DNA from: Autumnicola lenta
GTDB lineage: Bacteria; Bacteroidota; Bacteroidia; Flavobacteriales; Flavobacteriaceae
DNA: 64,000 nt
Assembly (NCBI RefSeq): GCF_031846515.1
Contig: NZ_JAVRHO010000012.1
Coordinates: 62,001-126,000, forward strand
Direction of reading: 5' to 3'
The notes below the pieces were generated by a model. It ran no database searches, had not been told where the DNA came from, and saw only the letters and a list, made by a program, of their open reading frames with translations. Position numbers and translations under genes: made by a program. How positions within the stretch are numbered: the stretch's first letter is position 1; the number at the start of each line of letters is the position of its first letter. Positions 17,121 to 25,852 of this stretch are shown piece by piece.

Positions 17121-17987
17121 ATGAAAATTATAGAAACTCATATAGTCCCTGCAATTGATGATAAAATCAGGTTACAGGAATATGCAGTTTCTATTTTTGA
17201 AACCATTCCATCCCGAAGCGGCATTAAAAAAGCTATTAAACGGAAAGAAATCCTGCTCGATGGCAAACCCGCAAGTACATCCGACTGGATAACAGAGGGA
17301 CAGAAGATCGAATTACTACAGGCCGAAAATGGTAAAAAAAAGACCTTCACTTTAAAGCTTGAAGTTTTATATGAAGATGAAGATTTGGCAATTATCGATA
17401 AACCTTCAGGTATTCCTACCAGCGGCAACTATTTTAAGACTGTTGAGAACGCGCTGCCCTTTAATTTGCAAATTTCAGCTAAAAAGAGTGCTCTTCCTGC
17501 TCCTTTACCTGCTCACAGGCTCGATAATCCCACTAGCGGAGTCCTGATTTGTGCTAAAACAAGACCGGTACTTATTAAAATTCAGGAAATGTTTCAGAAA
17601 AAAGAAATTCAGAAGACTTATCTGGCGTGTACTACGGGTCGAGCCCCAAAAATGGCAATTTTCGACTCACAGATTGAAGATAAACCTGCAGTTACACGAA
17701 TTGAAGTTCAGGAATACTTCCGAATTGACAATTTGGAGTACTCGCTTTTGAAAGTATTTCCGGAAACAGGAAGAACACATCAGATCAGGATTCATTTATC
17801 CCAAAATGGGCTTCCGATCGTTGGGGACAGGCAGTACGGAGGAGAAATTCAGCAAAAATTTAAAGGCTTGTATTTGGCTGCAATAGGTATAAAATTAAAG
17901 CATCCTGTCAATGAAAAAATGTTGGTTGTAGAACTTCCACTTCCGAAGAAATTCTTAAAAATAGAGACTCTGGCGCAGACTCCTTAA
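17121..17987 (+). CDS. RluA family pseudouridine synthase
   Basis: A 288-residue protein with a short N-terminal S4-like segment (SRSGIKKAIKRKEILLDGK, residues 30-50) and a pseudouridine synthase catalytic domain: VLYEDEDLAIIDKPSGIPT (about 85-103), the catalytic aspartate in HRLDNPTSGVL (about 133-143), and ETGRTHQIRIHL (near 215-226). It isomerises uridine to pseudouridine in rRNA or tRNA; the exact position cannot be told. The order S4-then-catalytic is usual for RluC/RluD types. It stands alone, preceded by the hairpin at 17059 and followed 84 bases later by rpoN. Confidence 0.9.
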   Translation: MKIIETHIVPAIDDKIRLQEYAVSIFETIPSRSGIKKAIKRKEILLDGKPASTSDWITEGQKIELLQAENGKKKTFTLKLEVLYEDEDLAIIDKPSGIPTSGNYFKTVENALPFNLQISAKKSALPAPLPAHRLDNPTSGVLICAKTRPVLIKIQEMFQKKEIQKTYLACTTGRAPKMAIFDSQIEDKPAVTRIEVQEYFRIDNLEYSLLKVFPETGRTHQIRIHLSQNGLPIVGDRQYGGEIQQKFKGLYLAAIGIKLKHPVNEKMLVVELPLPKKFLKIETLAQTP

Positions 17988-18071
17988 CAAAAGTTTACCA
18001 CAAACATGTACTGTGCCAAAGCAAGTATAGCTTTGTTTTTCTTATTTTTGTAGTAAAGCCGAAGGAACTTT

Positions 18072-19532
18072 ATGCTTAAGCAACAATTAAATTTCAAATT
18101 ATCTCAAAAACTGTCTCCACAACAGATCCAGTTAATGAAACTGATCCAATTGCCTACCCAGGCTTTTGAACAGCGTTTAAAACAGGAGATCGAGGAAAAT
18201 CCGGCTTTAGAGGATGGAAGGGAAGAATCGGCAGACGAGTTTGAAGATAATTTTTCTAATGAAAATGATACTGAGGATGATAATTATGACGAAGCATTAG
18301 AAGATTTTAATGTTGATGATTATTTGAGTGATGATGAAGTCCCCAGTTACCGGTTAAATGCCAATAATTATAGTGCAGACGATGAGGATAAGCAGGTGCC
18401 TTATGCATCTGGAACCTCTTTTACCCAACATTTAAAAACTCAGTTAAGCACCTTCAGATTTAATGAAACTGAACAGGAAATTGCGGAATTTCTTGTGGGT
18501 AGTGTAGATGAAAGCGGATACATCCGCAGGTCTGTTCAGGATATTGTAGATGATCTTGCCTTTACGCAGAATGTCTATACTGACGAGGATACCGTTGAAA
18601 AAGTATTACAACGCGTGCAAAAATTGGATCCTGCAGGAGTGGGCGCCAGATCTCTTCAGGAATGTCTTCTTATTCAGCTTAAAAGGAAAGAAAGTACTGA
18701 GTCCGTTTCTCTGGCTTATGATCTTCTTGAACAGTCTTTTGATCACTTCAGTAAAAAGCATTATTCCAAACTTCTGTCCAAGCACGATATTTCTGAAGAT
18801 CAATTGCGGGATGCCATAGAGGTTATTGAACATTTGAATCCTAAGCCCGGCGGTGCCTTTTCAGGAAATACAAGAATGACAGAACATGTTATTCCTGATT
18901 TTACAATAAAAATCGTTGATGGCGACCTGGAATTAAGTCTTAACGGAAGAAATGCACCAGAGATGCATGTTTCCCGTGACTACAGCGATATGCTGAAAGG
19001 CTACAAAGATTCGAAGAAAAAGACGAGAGAGCAGAAGGACGCCGTAATGTTTATTAAGCAGAAGCTGGATGCTGCAAAATGGTTTATAGAGGCTATTAAA
19101 CAGCGACAGCAGACGCTGATGGTTACCATGAGCTCTATAATGAATTACCAGAAAGAATATTTTTTAAGTGGCGATGAGCGCAATCTAAGGCCAATGATCC
19201 TTAAAGATATTGCCGATGAAATTGAGATGGACGTTTCTACCGTCTCGAGGGTGGCAAACAGCAAATATGTTGATACTCCCTATGGAACGAAGCTGATAAA
19301 GGAATTCTTCTCAGAATCTATGAAAAATGATCAGGGTGAAGATGTTTCCACCCGGGAAATCAAAAAGATCCTGGAAATATCCATAGAGGAGGAAGATAAA
19401 AAGAGGCCGCTTACGGATGAAAAACTCGCAAAAGTTCTTAAAGACAAAGGTTATCCAATAGCACGGCGAACAGTGGCAAAGTATCGTGAGCAGCTGGATA
19501 TTCCTGTAGCCAGATTACGTAAAGAAATTTAA
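18072..19532 (+). CDS. rpoN: RNA polymerase sigma-54 factor
   Basis: A 486-residue sigma-54. Region I with its glutamine-rich activator-interacting segment is at the N-terminus (QKLSPQQIQLMKLIQLPTQAF, residues 11-31), an acidic region II follows (about 45-110, many D and E), then the core-binding domain and the helix-turn-helix, and the RpoN box ARRTVAKYRE near residue 463. It directs transcription from -24/-12 promoters and needs an AAA+ activator, none of which is encoded in this window. The stop overlaps the start of the next membrane protein gene by one base (TAATG), so the two are translationally coupled. Confidence 0.95.
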   Translation: MLKQQLNFKLSQKLSPQQIQLMKLIQLPTQAFEQRLKQEIEENPALEDGREESADEFEDNFSNENDTEDDNYDEALEDFNVDDYLSDDEVPSYRLNANNYSADDEDKQVPYASGTSFTQHLKTQLSTFRFNETEQEIAEFLVGSVDESGYIRRSVQDIVDDLAFTQNVYTDEDTVEKVLQRVQKLDPAGVGARSLQECLLIQLKRKESTESVSLAYDLLEQSFDHFSKKHYSKLLSKHDISEDQLRDAIEVIEHLNPKPGGAFSGNTRMTEHVIPDFTIKIVDGDLELSLNGRNAPEMHVSRDYSDMLKGYKDSKKKTREQKDAVMFIKQKLDAAKWFIEAIKQRQQTLMVTMSSIMNYQKEYFLSGDERNLRPMILKDIADEIEMDVSTVSRVANSKYVDTPYGTKLIKEFFSESMKNDQGEDVSTREIKKILEISIEEEDKKRPLTDEKLAKVLKDKGYPIARRTVAKYREQLDIPVARLRKEI

Positions 19533-20137
19533 TGAAACTCTTGCTTAAAAGTGCATCTTACGTTTTTCACCCCCTATGGATGCCATTTGCAGGAAGCCTG
19601 CTCTATTTTATACTTACCCCACGATTTTTCCCTATTGAGCTTATTAAAGTAAAAATGCTGGCTATTGCTATCATTACGCTATTTATTCCAATTGTTTTTT
19701 ACTTTCTCCTGAAAAATTTAGGCAAGGCCAGTTCGCTTTTTCTAAGTGATGTACAGGAACGAAGATGGCCGCTCTTCTTTTTTATACTACTCAACCTGAT
19801 GATACTTTTTCAGGTTTTGAATTCCTATAATTATCCCGCTCTTTACTTTTATTTTGTAGGTATTCTTTTCTCTACAATAACCTGTTTTATAATGGCCATC
19901 TTCCGCGTAAAAGTCAGTTTACATCTTGTAGGCCTCTCGGGGCTAACAATGTTTATTGTAGCACTTGGAGTTCACTTTCATCTAAATCTTATTTTTACTA
20001 TTGCTTTTCTTTTCACCGCTTTAGGCCTTACCGCCTCCTCCCGTCTTTTCTACAAAGCACACGACAACCTTGAGCTTTTACTGGGTTTGTTTATAGGCCT
20101 TATACCACAGCTGATAGTAGTAAATTACTGGCTATAA
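19532..20137 (+). CDS. Six-helix membrane protein of unknown function (PAP2-like)
   Basis: A 201-residue integral membrane protein with about six helices, starting HPLWMPFAGSLLYFIL and ending LGLFIGLIPQLIVVNYWL. The spacing of helices and the phrase SRLFYKAHDNLELLLG resemble the type-2 phosphatidic acid phosphatase fold, but the full catalytic set (KxxxxxxRP, PSGH, SRxxxxxHxxxD) is not present; only a SR...H-like remnant near residue 168 is seen, so an enzyme call is not justified. It starts inside the rpoN stop codon and its own stop overlaps the end of the convergent PorT-like gene by six bases. Confidence 0.65.
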   Translation: MKLLLKSASYVFHPLWMPFAGSLLYFILTPRFFPIELIKVKMLAIAIITLFIPIVFYFLLKNLGKASSLFLSDVQERRWPLFFFILLNLMILFQVLNSYNYPALYFYFVGILFSTITCFIMAIFRVKVSLHLVGLSGLTMFIVALGVHFHLNLIFTIAFLFTALGLTASSRLFYKAHDNLELLLGLFIGLIPQLIVVNYWL

Positions 20138-20854
20138 TATATAAAACATAAGACCCATTTTTAGCGTGGAAAGCTCTACCTGCTCATCCTGAATGTAGGC
20201 ATCTTCAAAAAATGAATTGAGACTGTAGTAGAAATGGAAATTAAAGGTGTTATAACCGAAGGTAAAGGTTGCACCTAACCGAAACCTGTCGAATTCCGGA
20301 ACCTCTGTCTGAACCACCTGATTAGCCTCCTGGACAAAGTTTGATTTCAGATGATATACATACCCCAGCCTTAGTCCGGTATAAACACGCCAGAATTTAT
20401 AGCTCGTAGGAGTTGATGTTCTCCATCTAAATTCTATTGGCGCCTCAATAAGCTGGGTGGTAAACCTATTTGTGTCGTAAGAAATATCATCATCGAGGCT
20501 TCTAAAAATAGATTCTCCCGCCTCTGTTTCACCTATAAACAGATTTTGCCCATAACTATTAAGTGACCAGCCTAAACCAATTCCCAAAGCAACATTGCGG
20601 CGCGAATTGATAGGAAAATCCCTAATCAGACCCACGTGAAATCCACCTGAAAAGCCAGATTGCTCAATAGATTGTGATTTATTTGTAAGAAGGTTAAAAC
20701 TAAAACCTACATAAATCTGATCTTCCCGATATACACTATCTATTACTGTTGGAATAGTATCTCCAACTCCTATAAACAGATCCTGTTCTTCCTGACAAAA
20801 CGATTTGCCGTAAAATACCAGAAAAAAAAAGAAGAAAAACAATTTGGCTTTCAT
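20132..20854 (-). CDS. Outer-membrane beta-barrel protein, PorT-like
   Basis: A 240-residue secreted protein: signal peptide MKAKLFFFFFFLVFYGKSFC, then amphipathic strands with turns (YVGFSFNLLTN, HVGLIRDFPINSRRNVALGIGLGWSLNSYG, FRLGATFTFGYNTFNFHFYYSL) ending LKMGLMFYIL with the aromatic-rich terminal strand of a barrel. It resembles the PorT/SprT proteins associated with type IX secretion, but general porin-family proteins look alike at this level. It follows the ExbB-ExbD operon on the same strand, separated from it by a strong terminator, so it is probably transcribed on its own. Confidence 0.7.
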   Translation of the reverse strand: MKAKLFFFFFFLVFYGKSFCQEEQDLFIGVGDTIPTVIDSVYREDQIYVGFSFNLLTNKSQSIEQSGFSGGFHVGLIRDFPINSRRNVALGIGLGWSLNSYGQNLFIGETEAGESIFRSLDDDISYDTNRFTTQLIEAPIEFRWRTSTPTSYKFWRVYTGLRLGYVYHLKSNFVQEANQVVQTEVPEFDRFRLGATFTFGYNTFNFHFYYSLNSFFEDAYIQDEQVELSTLKMGLMFYIL

Positions 20855-20884
20855 TGAGGTGATGAGGTTTCAGCATAAATATAA

Positions 20885-20922
20885 AAAAACATCCTGTTCA
20901 AAAATATGAACAGGATGTTTTT
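20885..20922. terminator. Terminator between exbD and the PorT-like gene
   Basis: AAAAACATCCTGTTCA and TGAACAGGATGTTTTT form a 16-bp perfect stem with a six-base loop. For the leftward ExbB-ExbD transcript the U-run lies on the left side; it separates that operon from the PorT-like gene. Confidence 0.8.
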
Positions 20923-20947
20923 AAAAGCTTTATTTTCTAAAAAACTA

Positions 20948-21427
20948 CTACAAATTCTTAGTCGCGTCACCAGGAATTACAGTGTAGTTAATCTTAAGGG
21001 CTTCCGCCTTTCTAAGTTCTTGTTTAATATCAGACACAAGTCCCATGTTAGTCTCGCCATCAACTTTAAGAGCTGTGGTCAAGTATGGTACAAGCTCCTC
21101 TCTCTTTGCTTCTCTCTCCTGGAAAATAAATTGCTGAACTTCAGAAACGTTCGCGAACTTATCATTTAACTGAATACGCGCTTCACTTCCAAACTGAGCC
21201 TGATATCGCTGACTTGGTTTCCCAGCATAGATATACATGATAAGATCCTTTTTATCTAACTTTTCTACCTGGTCTGCAAATGGTAATTTATTCTGTACCA
21301 TTAAGGTATTTTGACGCATTACCGTAGCAACCATGAAGAAGAAAAGTAACATAAAAACGATATCCGGTAAAGAAGCGGTATTTACCGCTGGTAACTCTCC
21401 ACCTTTTTTCTTCTTAAATTTAGACAT
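20948..21427 (-). CDS. Biopolymer transport protein ExbD (second copy)
   Basis: A 159-residue ExbD/TolR family protein: a short basic cytosolic start, one membrane helix carrying the proton-coupling aspartate (NTASLPDIVFMLLFFFMVAT, residues 16-35), and a periplasmic domain to the end with DGETNMGLVSDIKQELRKAEA, which fits the ExbD periplasmic fold. With ExbB it uses proton motive force to drive a TonB-like or TolA-like partner, which is not encoded here. It is 35 bases after the first ExbD gene and is the last member of the operon, followed by a terminator. Confidence 0.9.
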   Translation of the reverse strand: MSKFKKKKGGELPAVNTASLPDIVFMLLFFFMVATVMRQNTLMVQNKLPFADQVEKLDKKDLIMYIYAGKPSQRYQAQFGSEARIQLNDKFANVSEVQQFIFQEREAKREELVPYLTTALKVDGETNMGLVSDIKQELRKAEALKINYTVIPGDATKNL

Positions 21428-21462
21428 AATAGTAAATTAAAATTTTTAGTTCAAAAAGCTCA

Positions 21463-22074
21463 TTAGCTCTTTTTCGGCTCGGCTTCAGACAATTTCTGTG
21501 GTATCATATTCTTGATAACCTCAATTCTCTCTTCCAATTGCTCCTTGTCTCCGTTGTACCTGGGATCAGAATAAGCCGCCTCCATTTCATTAAAGCTAAC
21601 GTTATAAATTCGCTGAGCTTCTCTGTTTCTTAGGAAATTATATGCTGCAACAAGTTCGTTCTGAACTGCAATATATGTTCCATACTCCGTACCACGGTTA
21701 TTCTGCAAAGAGATAACAGCTTTTTGCGGATTTACAGATAACTCTGGATCTGCGGGACCCTGACAAAAGTCACAAGCCTCATCTCCAACTCCCCCACCAT
21801 TGTCCAGGAAGACTATAGCTGCCTGGCGCAATTCACCGATTTCCATGTTTTCGTCTTCCACAAGCAGTTCATTGTTGCTATTCACAATTACTTCAAAGAC
21901 GTTACGCATCTTTAATACCGGTGGTTCCACATCTTCGTCCTGCCATGGCGGAAGCTTCCTGCTAATACCCTTATCTGTTTCAATGGTTGTAGTAACCAGG
22001 AAAAAGATCAGGAGAAGGAAGGCAATATCTGCCATAGAACCTGCATTAACTTCTGGTGATGCTCTTCTAGCCAT
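21463..22074 (-). CDS. Biopolymer transport protein ExbD (first copy, extended)
   Basis: A 203-residue ExbD/TolR family protein. The helix with the key aspartate is GSMADIAFLLLIFFLVTT (residues 12-29). The periplasmic part is longer than in the other ExbD copy by about 45 residues; the extra stretch includes GVGDEACDFCQGPADPEL, with a CxxC pair that could form a disulfide. That insert distinguishes it from standard ExbD and suggests that the two copies form a heteromer with separate tasks; this is inference. It begins three bases after the stop of the four-helix protein gene. Confidence 0.9.
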   Translation of the reverse strand: MARRASPEVNAGSMADIAFLLLIFFLVTTTIETDKGISRKLPPWQDEDVEPPVLKMRNVFEVIVNSNNELLVEDENMEIGELRQAAIVFLDNGGGVGDEACDFCQGPADPELSVNPQKAVISLQNNRGTEYGTYIAVQNELVAAYNFLRNREAQRIYNVSFNEMEAAYSDPRYNGDKEQLEERIEVIKNMIPQKLSEAEPKKS

Positions 22075-22077
22075 AAT

Positions 22078-22515
22078 TTATTTTATTAATTTTCTCACTC
22101 CTGAGAGTATCATCGCTCCCACTGCAATAGCCGCAAGAATATAGAAAGTAACAAGACCTGCACCCACCCAATGTGAACCACTGGCAGACAGAACATCTCC
22201 GTCTTTAAGCACTATCTCGTTTCCATCAGTTATCACGTAAGCGACAATAACAATTACCGCAAAGGCGCCCACAGAAATAAGAGTATTTTTTATGTTTCCT
22301 CTAAATAGTCCGGCGATTACAAAAATAACAACCAAAACTACAACTATTGCCATAACTATGTAGGCTACCCACATAAAGGGATCCAACACGCTGGCTTGAA
22401 GATCGGCTGATGCATCAATCGCATCATCACCCGCCATAATGATCCTACCCAACAGGATAAGCCCAATTACACCGATGACTAAAGCCAAATATTTTAATAT
22501 CTTATGTAAGGTCAT
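22078..22515 (-). CDS. Four-helix membrane protein between ExbB and ExbD
   Basis: A 145-residue protein with four hydrophobic helices (LKYLALVIGVIGLILLG, WVAYIVMAIVVVLVVIFVIAGLF, TLISVGAFAVIVIVAYVI, and VTFYILAAIAVGAMILSG) and no recognised family signature. Between helices three and four is a short polar loop with DGNEIVLKDGD. It lies 14 bases downstream of exbB and three bases before exbD, so it is almost certainly part of the complex or its assembly; the same gene order is, as far as I recall, common in flavobacteria. Its function is not known to me. Confidence 0.75.
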   Translation of the reverse strand: MTLHKILKYLALVIGVIGLILLGRIIMAGDDAIDASADLQASVLDPFMWVAYIVMAIVVVLVVIFVIAGLFRGNIKNTLISVGAFAVIVIVAYVITDGNEIVLKDGDVLSASGSHWVGAGLVTFYILAAIAVGAMILSGVRKLIK

Positions 22516-22529
22516 AATTTATTTTGGTC

Positions 22530-23336
22530 TTAAATTCTTTTTCTGTTTTTGTAATCTACCAACATATCGATAAGTATAATAGAAGCATCTTCCATATCGT
22601 TAACGATACTGTCTATTTTAGCGATAATATAGTTGTAAAAGATTTGAAGTATAATTGCAACAATCAGACCAAATACCGTTGTTAAAAGTGCTACCTTAAT
22701 ACCTCCGGCAACTAAGGATGGCTGCATATCCCCGGCGGCTTCAATTCTATCAAAAGCCTGAATCATACCAATTACCGTACCCATGAAACCAAGCATTGGT
22801 GCCAGAGCGATAAAAAGAGAAACCCATGATACATTCTTCTCAAGCTGTCCCATTTGCACTCCACCGTAAGCAACAACTGCCTTTTCAGCAGCCTCAATGC
22901 TTTCATCTGCACGGTCAAGACCCTGGTAATATATAGAAGCCACAGGACCTCTTGTATTTCTACATACTTCTTTAGCAGCTTCAACACCACCGCTCTTTAG
23001 AGCATCTTCAACATCCTGTGCTAACTTTTTAGTATTTGTTGTAGAAAGGTTCAAAAAGATAATCCTCTCAATCGCAATGGCCAAACCAAGAATTAAACAA
23101 AGAAGCACAATCCCCATGAAGCCAGGACCACCTTCTATAAAACGTCGTTTTAATTCCTGATGAAAACCGGCAGTCTCTTCTTCGCCTACTTCATCAGCCG
23201 CCGCAGCATCCTCGTCTTGTTGCACAAAGGTTACCGTAGTACTCGGCAATGTATTAACACTGTTTGCCGCATTAAGATTTACGGCTCCAAGCACCATAAT
23301 CGCAGCGATTACCAAAATAGAAAATAATCTTTTCAT
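22530..23336 (-). CDS. exbB: MotA/TolQ/ExbB proton channel protein
   Basis: A 268-residue ExbB/TolQ family protein with an N-terminal signal-like helix and an acidic linker (QQDEDAAAADEVGEEET), then the three-helix core: VLLCLILGLAIAIERIIFL (about 76-94), SWVSLFIALAPMLGFMGTVIGMIQAF (about 168-193) and GGIKVALLTTVFGLIVAIILQIF (about 208-230). It forms the pentameric stator around the two ExbD helices in the inner membrane and passes protons. It is the first gene of the operon with the four-helix protein and two ExbD genes. No TonB gene is in the window. Confidence 0.92.
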   Translation of the reverse strand: MKRLFSILVIAAIMVLGAVNLNAANSVNTLPSTTVTFVQQDEDAAAADEVGEEETAGFHQELKRRFIEGGPGFMGIVLLCLILGLAIAIERIIFLNLSTTNTKKLAQDVEDALKSGGVEAAKEVCRNTRGPVASIYYQGLDRADESIEAAEKAVVAYGGVQMGQLEKNVSWVSLFIALAPMLGFMGTVIGMIQAFDRIEAAGDMQPSLVAGGIKVALLTTVFGLIVAIILQIFYNYIIAKIDSIVNDMEDASIILIDMLVDYKNRKRI

Positions 23337-23403
23337 TACTGTTTGTCTTAATTTAATTAGTTAAAGGGTAAATATAAAAATAATTTTTCAATAAAACACT
23401 TAG

Positions 23404-23491
23404 CAGAGAGGAAGGGATTCGAACCCTCGATACGCTTGTGGCGTATACACACTTTCCAGGCGTGCGCCTTCGACCACTCGGCCACCTCTCT
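23404..23491 (-). tRNA. tRNA-Ser (anticodon GGA)
   Basis: An 88-base serine tRNA on the minus strand. The acceptor arm AGAGAGG/CCTCTCT pairs perfectly, the discriminator is G, the T arm has TTCGAAT in its loop with a five-pair stem, the anticodon loop reads CTGGAAA with GGA, and the long variable arm (stem ATACGC/GCGTAT) is that of a class II tRNA. It decodes TCC and TCT. The CCA end is not encoded (CTA follows the discriminator). Confidence 0.95.
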
Positions 23492-23573
23492 ATTAAAATG
23501 TTGAACTCAAATGTTAAACGGTGCGGCAAATAACAAAAAAAATAATACATCATCAAGCATGCTGCGTTAATTT

Positions 23574-24602
23574 TTAAGCCATTTCACCCCTTAAAGATGT
23601 TTCAAATATAGTTTTAAATACTTTGGCTGATAAATTTTTTGTCAATAAATACATCATTTTTCCAACAGCAGCCTCTGTTGTAATGTCTTTTCCCGAAACC
23701 ACGCCAATTTTTTTAAGCTCCATACTGGTCTCATACTGACCCATTGTAACACTCCCCGCAATGCATTGCGTAACATTTACTATTCTGAGTCCCAAAGATA
23801 TTTTTTCCTTCAGTATATTGAGAAACCATTCGTCATTAGGGGCATTCCCACTACCAAAAGTTTCGAGAATTACACCTTTTAAATTTTCTTTCGACAGCAT
23901 ATGTTCGACTGTGCTTTTACTTATGCCGGGGAACATCTTAAGAATAAGAATATCATTATCCAGATGTCTATGAAGTTTAAGTTTCTGTTTCCGGTCCGGC
24001 TTCCACAAATCAGTTTCATGTACTGAGAGATAGACGCCAGATTCAGCTAAGGGTGAATAATTCGGCGAAGCAAAGGCCTGAAAATGTTCAGCATTTATTT
24101 TTGTGGTACGATTGGCCCGATATAATTTATACTCAAAATAAAGCCCTACTTCAGAGATTACAGGTTTGCCTTTCTTCCGAAGACCGGCAATCTGTATACT
24201 TGTGATTAGATTCTCTTTTGCATCAGTCCTTAGATCTCCTATTGGTAATTGAGATCCGGTAAAGATTATCGGCTTACCGAGATTTTCAAACATAAAACTC
24301 AATGCAGAAGCTGTGTAGGACATTGTATCACTCCCGTGCAGGATTACAAAACCATCGTATTTGTCGTAGTTCTCTTCTACAGTTTCTGCTATTTGAAGCC
24401 AGCCATCAGGATTCATATTAGAAGAATCCAAGGGATCCTTAAAACTTAGGGTCTCAATTTCGTGTTCCAGAAGTTTTAATTCCGGAATATTCTGCAGTAA
24501 TTCATCAAAATTAAAGGCTTTAAGAGCACCTGTATCATAATCTTTTATCATGCCAATGGTCCCCCCGGTGTAAACTAACAGGATCCTAGCTTTCGTTTTC
24601 AT
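23574..24602 (-). CDS. ansA: L-asparaginase, type I
   Basis: A 342-residue cytosolic asparaginase. The nucleophile threonine lies in LLVYTGGTIGMI (residues 8-19); the second catalytic threonine segment is VILHGSDTMSYTASAL (about 87-102), and FTGSQLPIGDLRTDAKENL and VILETFGSGNAPND follow in the order expected for the family. There is no signal peptide, which fits the type I (AnsA) cytosolic form that hydrolyses asparagine to aspartate and ammonia. It overlaps the acyltransferase gene upstream by 17 bases, so the two are coupled on one transcript. Confidence 0.92.
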   Translation of the reverse strand: MKTKARILLVYTGGTIGMIKDYDTGALKAFNFDELLQNIPELKLLEHEIETLSFKDPLDSSNMNPDGWLQIAETVEENYDKYDGFVILHGSDTMSYTASALSFMFENLGKPIIFTGSQLPIGDLRTDAKENLITSIQIAGLRKKGKPVISEVGLYFEYKLYRANRTTKINAEHFQAFASPNYSPLAESGVYLSVHETDLWKPDRKQKLKLHRHLDNDILILKMFPGISKSTVEHMLSKENLKGVILETFGSGNAPNDEWFLNILKEKISLGLRIVNVTQCIAGSVTMGQYETSMELKKIGVVSGKDITTEAAVGKMMYLLTKNLSAKVFKTIFETSLRGEMA

Positions 24603-25728
24603 ACAGACCTTCTTTGTTAACTACAGGATTTGCATACATAAGCAGATAACTGTTAACTTCAAGGGAATTCTTAAGATCTACTCTACGCATAAGCCTTCTT
24701 TCAAATTGTCTCTTTTGTTTGTCTGAATATTCAGAACTATATTTCCCATGATTCTTTAGTAAATCATAAGCAATATAATTTGCAGGCCATAATTTGTAAT
24801 TATTGTGTATCTCCTGATCAATTTTCTCTGCCACGACTTTTATCTGATCGTTTACAGAGCTTTGCTGAGCTTCAATTTTAGCAAAGATTTCATCTTCCAT
24901 TACTCCGCAGGCACTAATATGGATTCTTCCTTTCTGGCCTAATGCCCCCTGCATAATTGAATTAAAATCTTCGTTGGCAGATTTTACATAAGTTTCCTTC
25001 ATCCTTTTTGCCATGATTTCTGGCATCTTCAGAATATCTGTAGGATCAAACTCATAAGAAATAGCAACAGGAACTATATTAAGTGTCGAAAAATACTCAC
25101 AAAGACTCATATCTTTCTTGGCCATTGCCAGCATCTTTAAAACCCCCTGTTGTGTATGGTCGCTACCGTCTTTTGTCCGCCCTTCCCGCTGCGCCATCCA
25201 TACTGAACGATTATCTTTAAAGTGCAATTTTCTTATGTACTCTGAAAGTTTCAGAGAACTTTTCAGCATTTCCCTTGGACCGAGCCCTCTCAGAACTAGA
25301 AAGTTTCTGTTCAGCTTTGAAAGTGCCAAAAGAAAAGGTTTCCGCACCAGGTTGTCGCCAATTGCAGAAGCAGTCATTATCAAGTCATGGTCGTATAAAG
25401 TATAATTCAATAACGACGTATCCAGTATAATGTCCCGGTGATTAGAAATAAAGAAATAAGCCTGATCTTTCTGTAAATTTTCAAACCCACTGTAAGTAAG
25501 ACCTTCAGTGCTTTTTTCCAATACCTTATCTACAGAGTGATAAATAACCCTGGTCTGAAAGTCCCTGATGGACTGACACTGAAGTACCAGCTCCTCAATT
25601 TCGGAAAATTCCTTTTCCGGAAAAGTAAACTGAAGTAAAGCCTTTACCATTGGATGCCTTACATATTGCCGCAAGGCCTCCTCTACTTCCTCATCTTTAT
25701 AAAATCTTATATCCTCAAATTCTTGCAC
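24586..25728 (-). CDS. PlsC-like lysophospholipid acyltransferase
   Basis: A 380-residue protein of the acyltransferase fold. The acceptor motif is at about residues 93-101 (SNHRDIILD): the histidine and aspartate are seven residues apart instead of the six of the classical HxxxxD, a form I associate with this Bacteroidota subgroup. A later block, WMAQREGRTKDGSD, carries the second conserved Glu-Gly region. No clear membrane helix is present. Family members acylate 1-acyl-glycerol-3-phosphate or glycerol-3-phosphate at the membrane surface. It is the upstream partner of asparaginase, with a 17-base overlap. The exact substrate is open. Confidence 0.82.
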   Translation of the reverse strand: MQEFEDIRFYKDEEVEEALRQYVRHPMVKALLQFTFPEKEFSEIEELVLQCQSIRDFQTRVIYHSVDKVLEKSTEGLTYSGFENLQKDQAYFFISNHRDIILDTSLLNYTLYDHDLIMTASAIGDNLVRKPFLLALSKLNRNFLVLRGLGPREMLKSSLKLSEYIRKLHFKDNRSVWMAQREGRTKDGSDHTQQGVLKMLAMAKKDMSLCEYFSTLNIVPVAISYEFDPTDILKMPEIMAKRMKETYVKSANEDFNSIMQGALGQKGRIHISACGVMEDEIFAKIEAQQSSVNDQIKVVAEKIDQEIHNNYKLWPANYIAYDLLKNHGKYSSEYSDKQKRQFERRLMRRVDLKNSLEVNSYLLMYANPVVNKEGLYENES

Positions 25729-25852
25729 AAAATTCTCATCTTAGCATGCCCGGCGGGCACTTATTAAACCAAAAAGCCTTTGCATGGCAATATAAGCAAA
25801 CAATGTTAATGGCTTATACCGGCAAATAAACAAAATATAAAACAAGAAATAA

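Noticed and set aside
19532..20137. Assignment of the six-helix protein as a PAP2 phosphatase
   Set aside because: Most catalytic motifs are missing, so only a general likeness remains.
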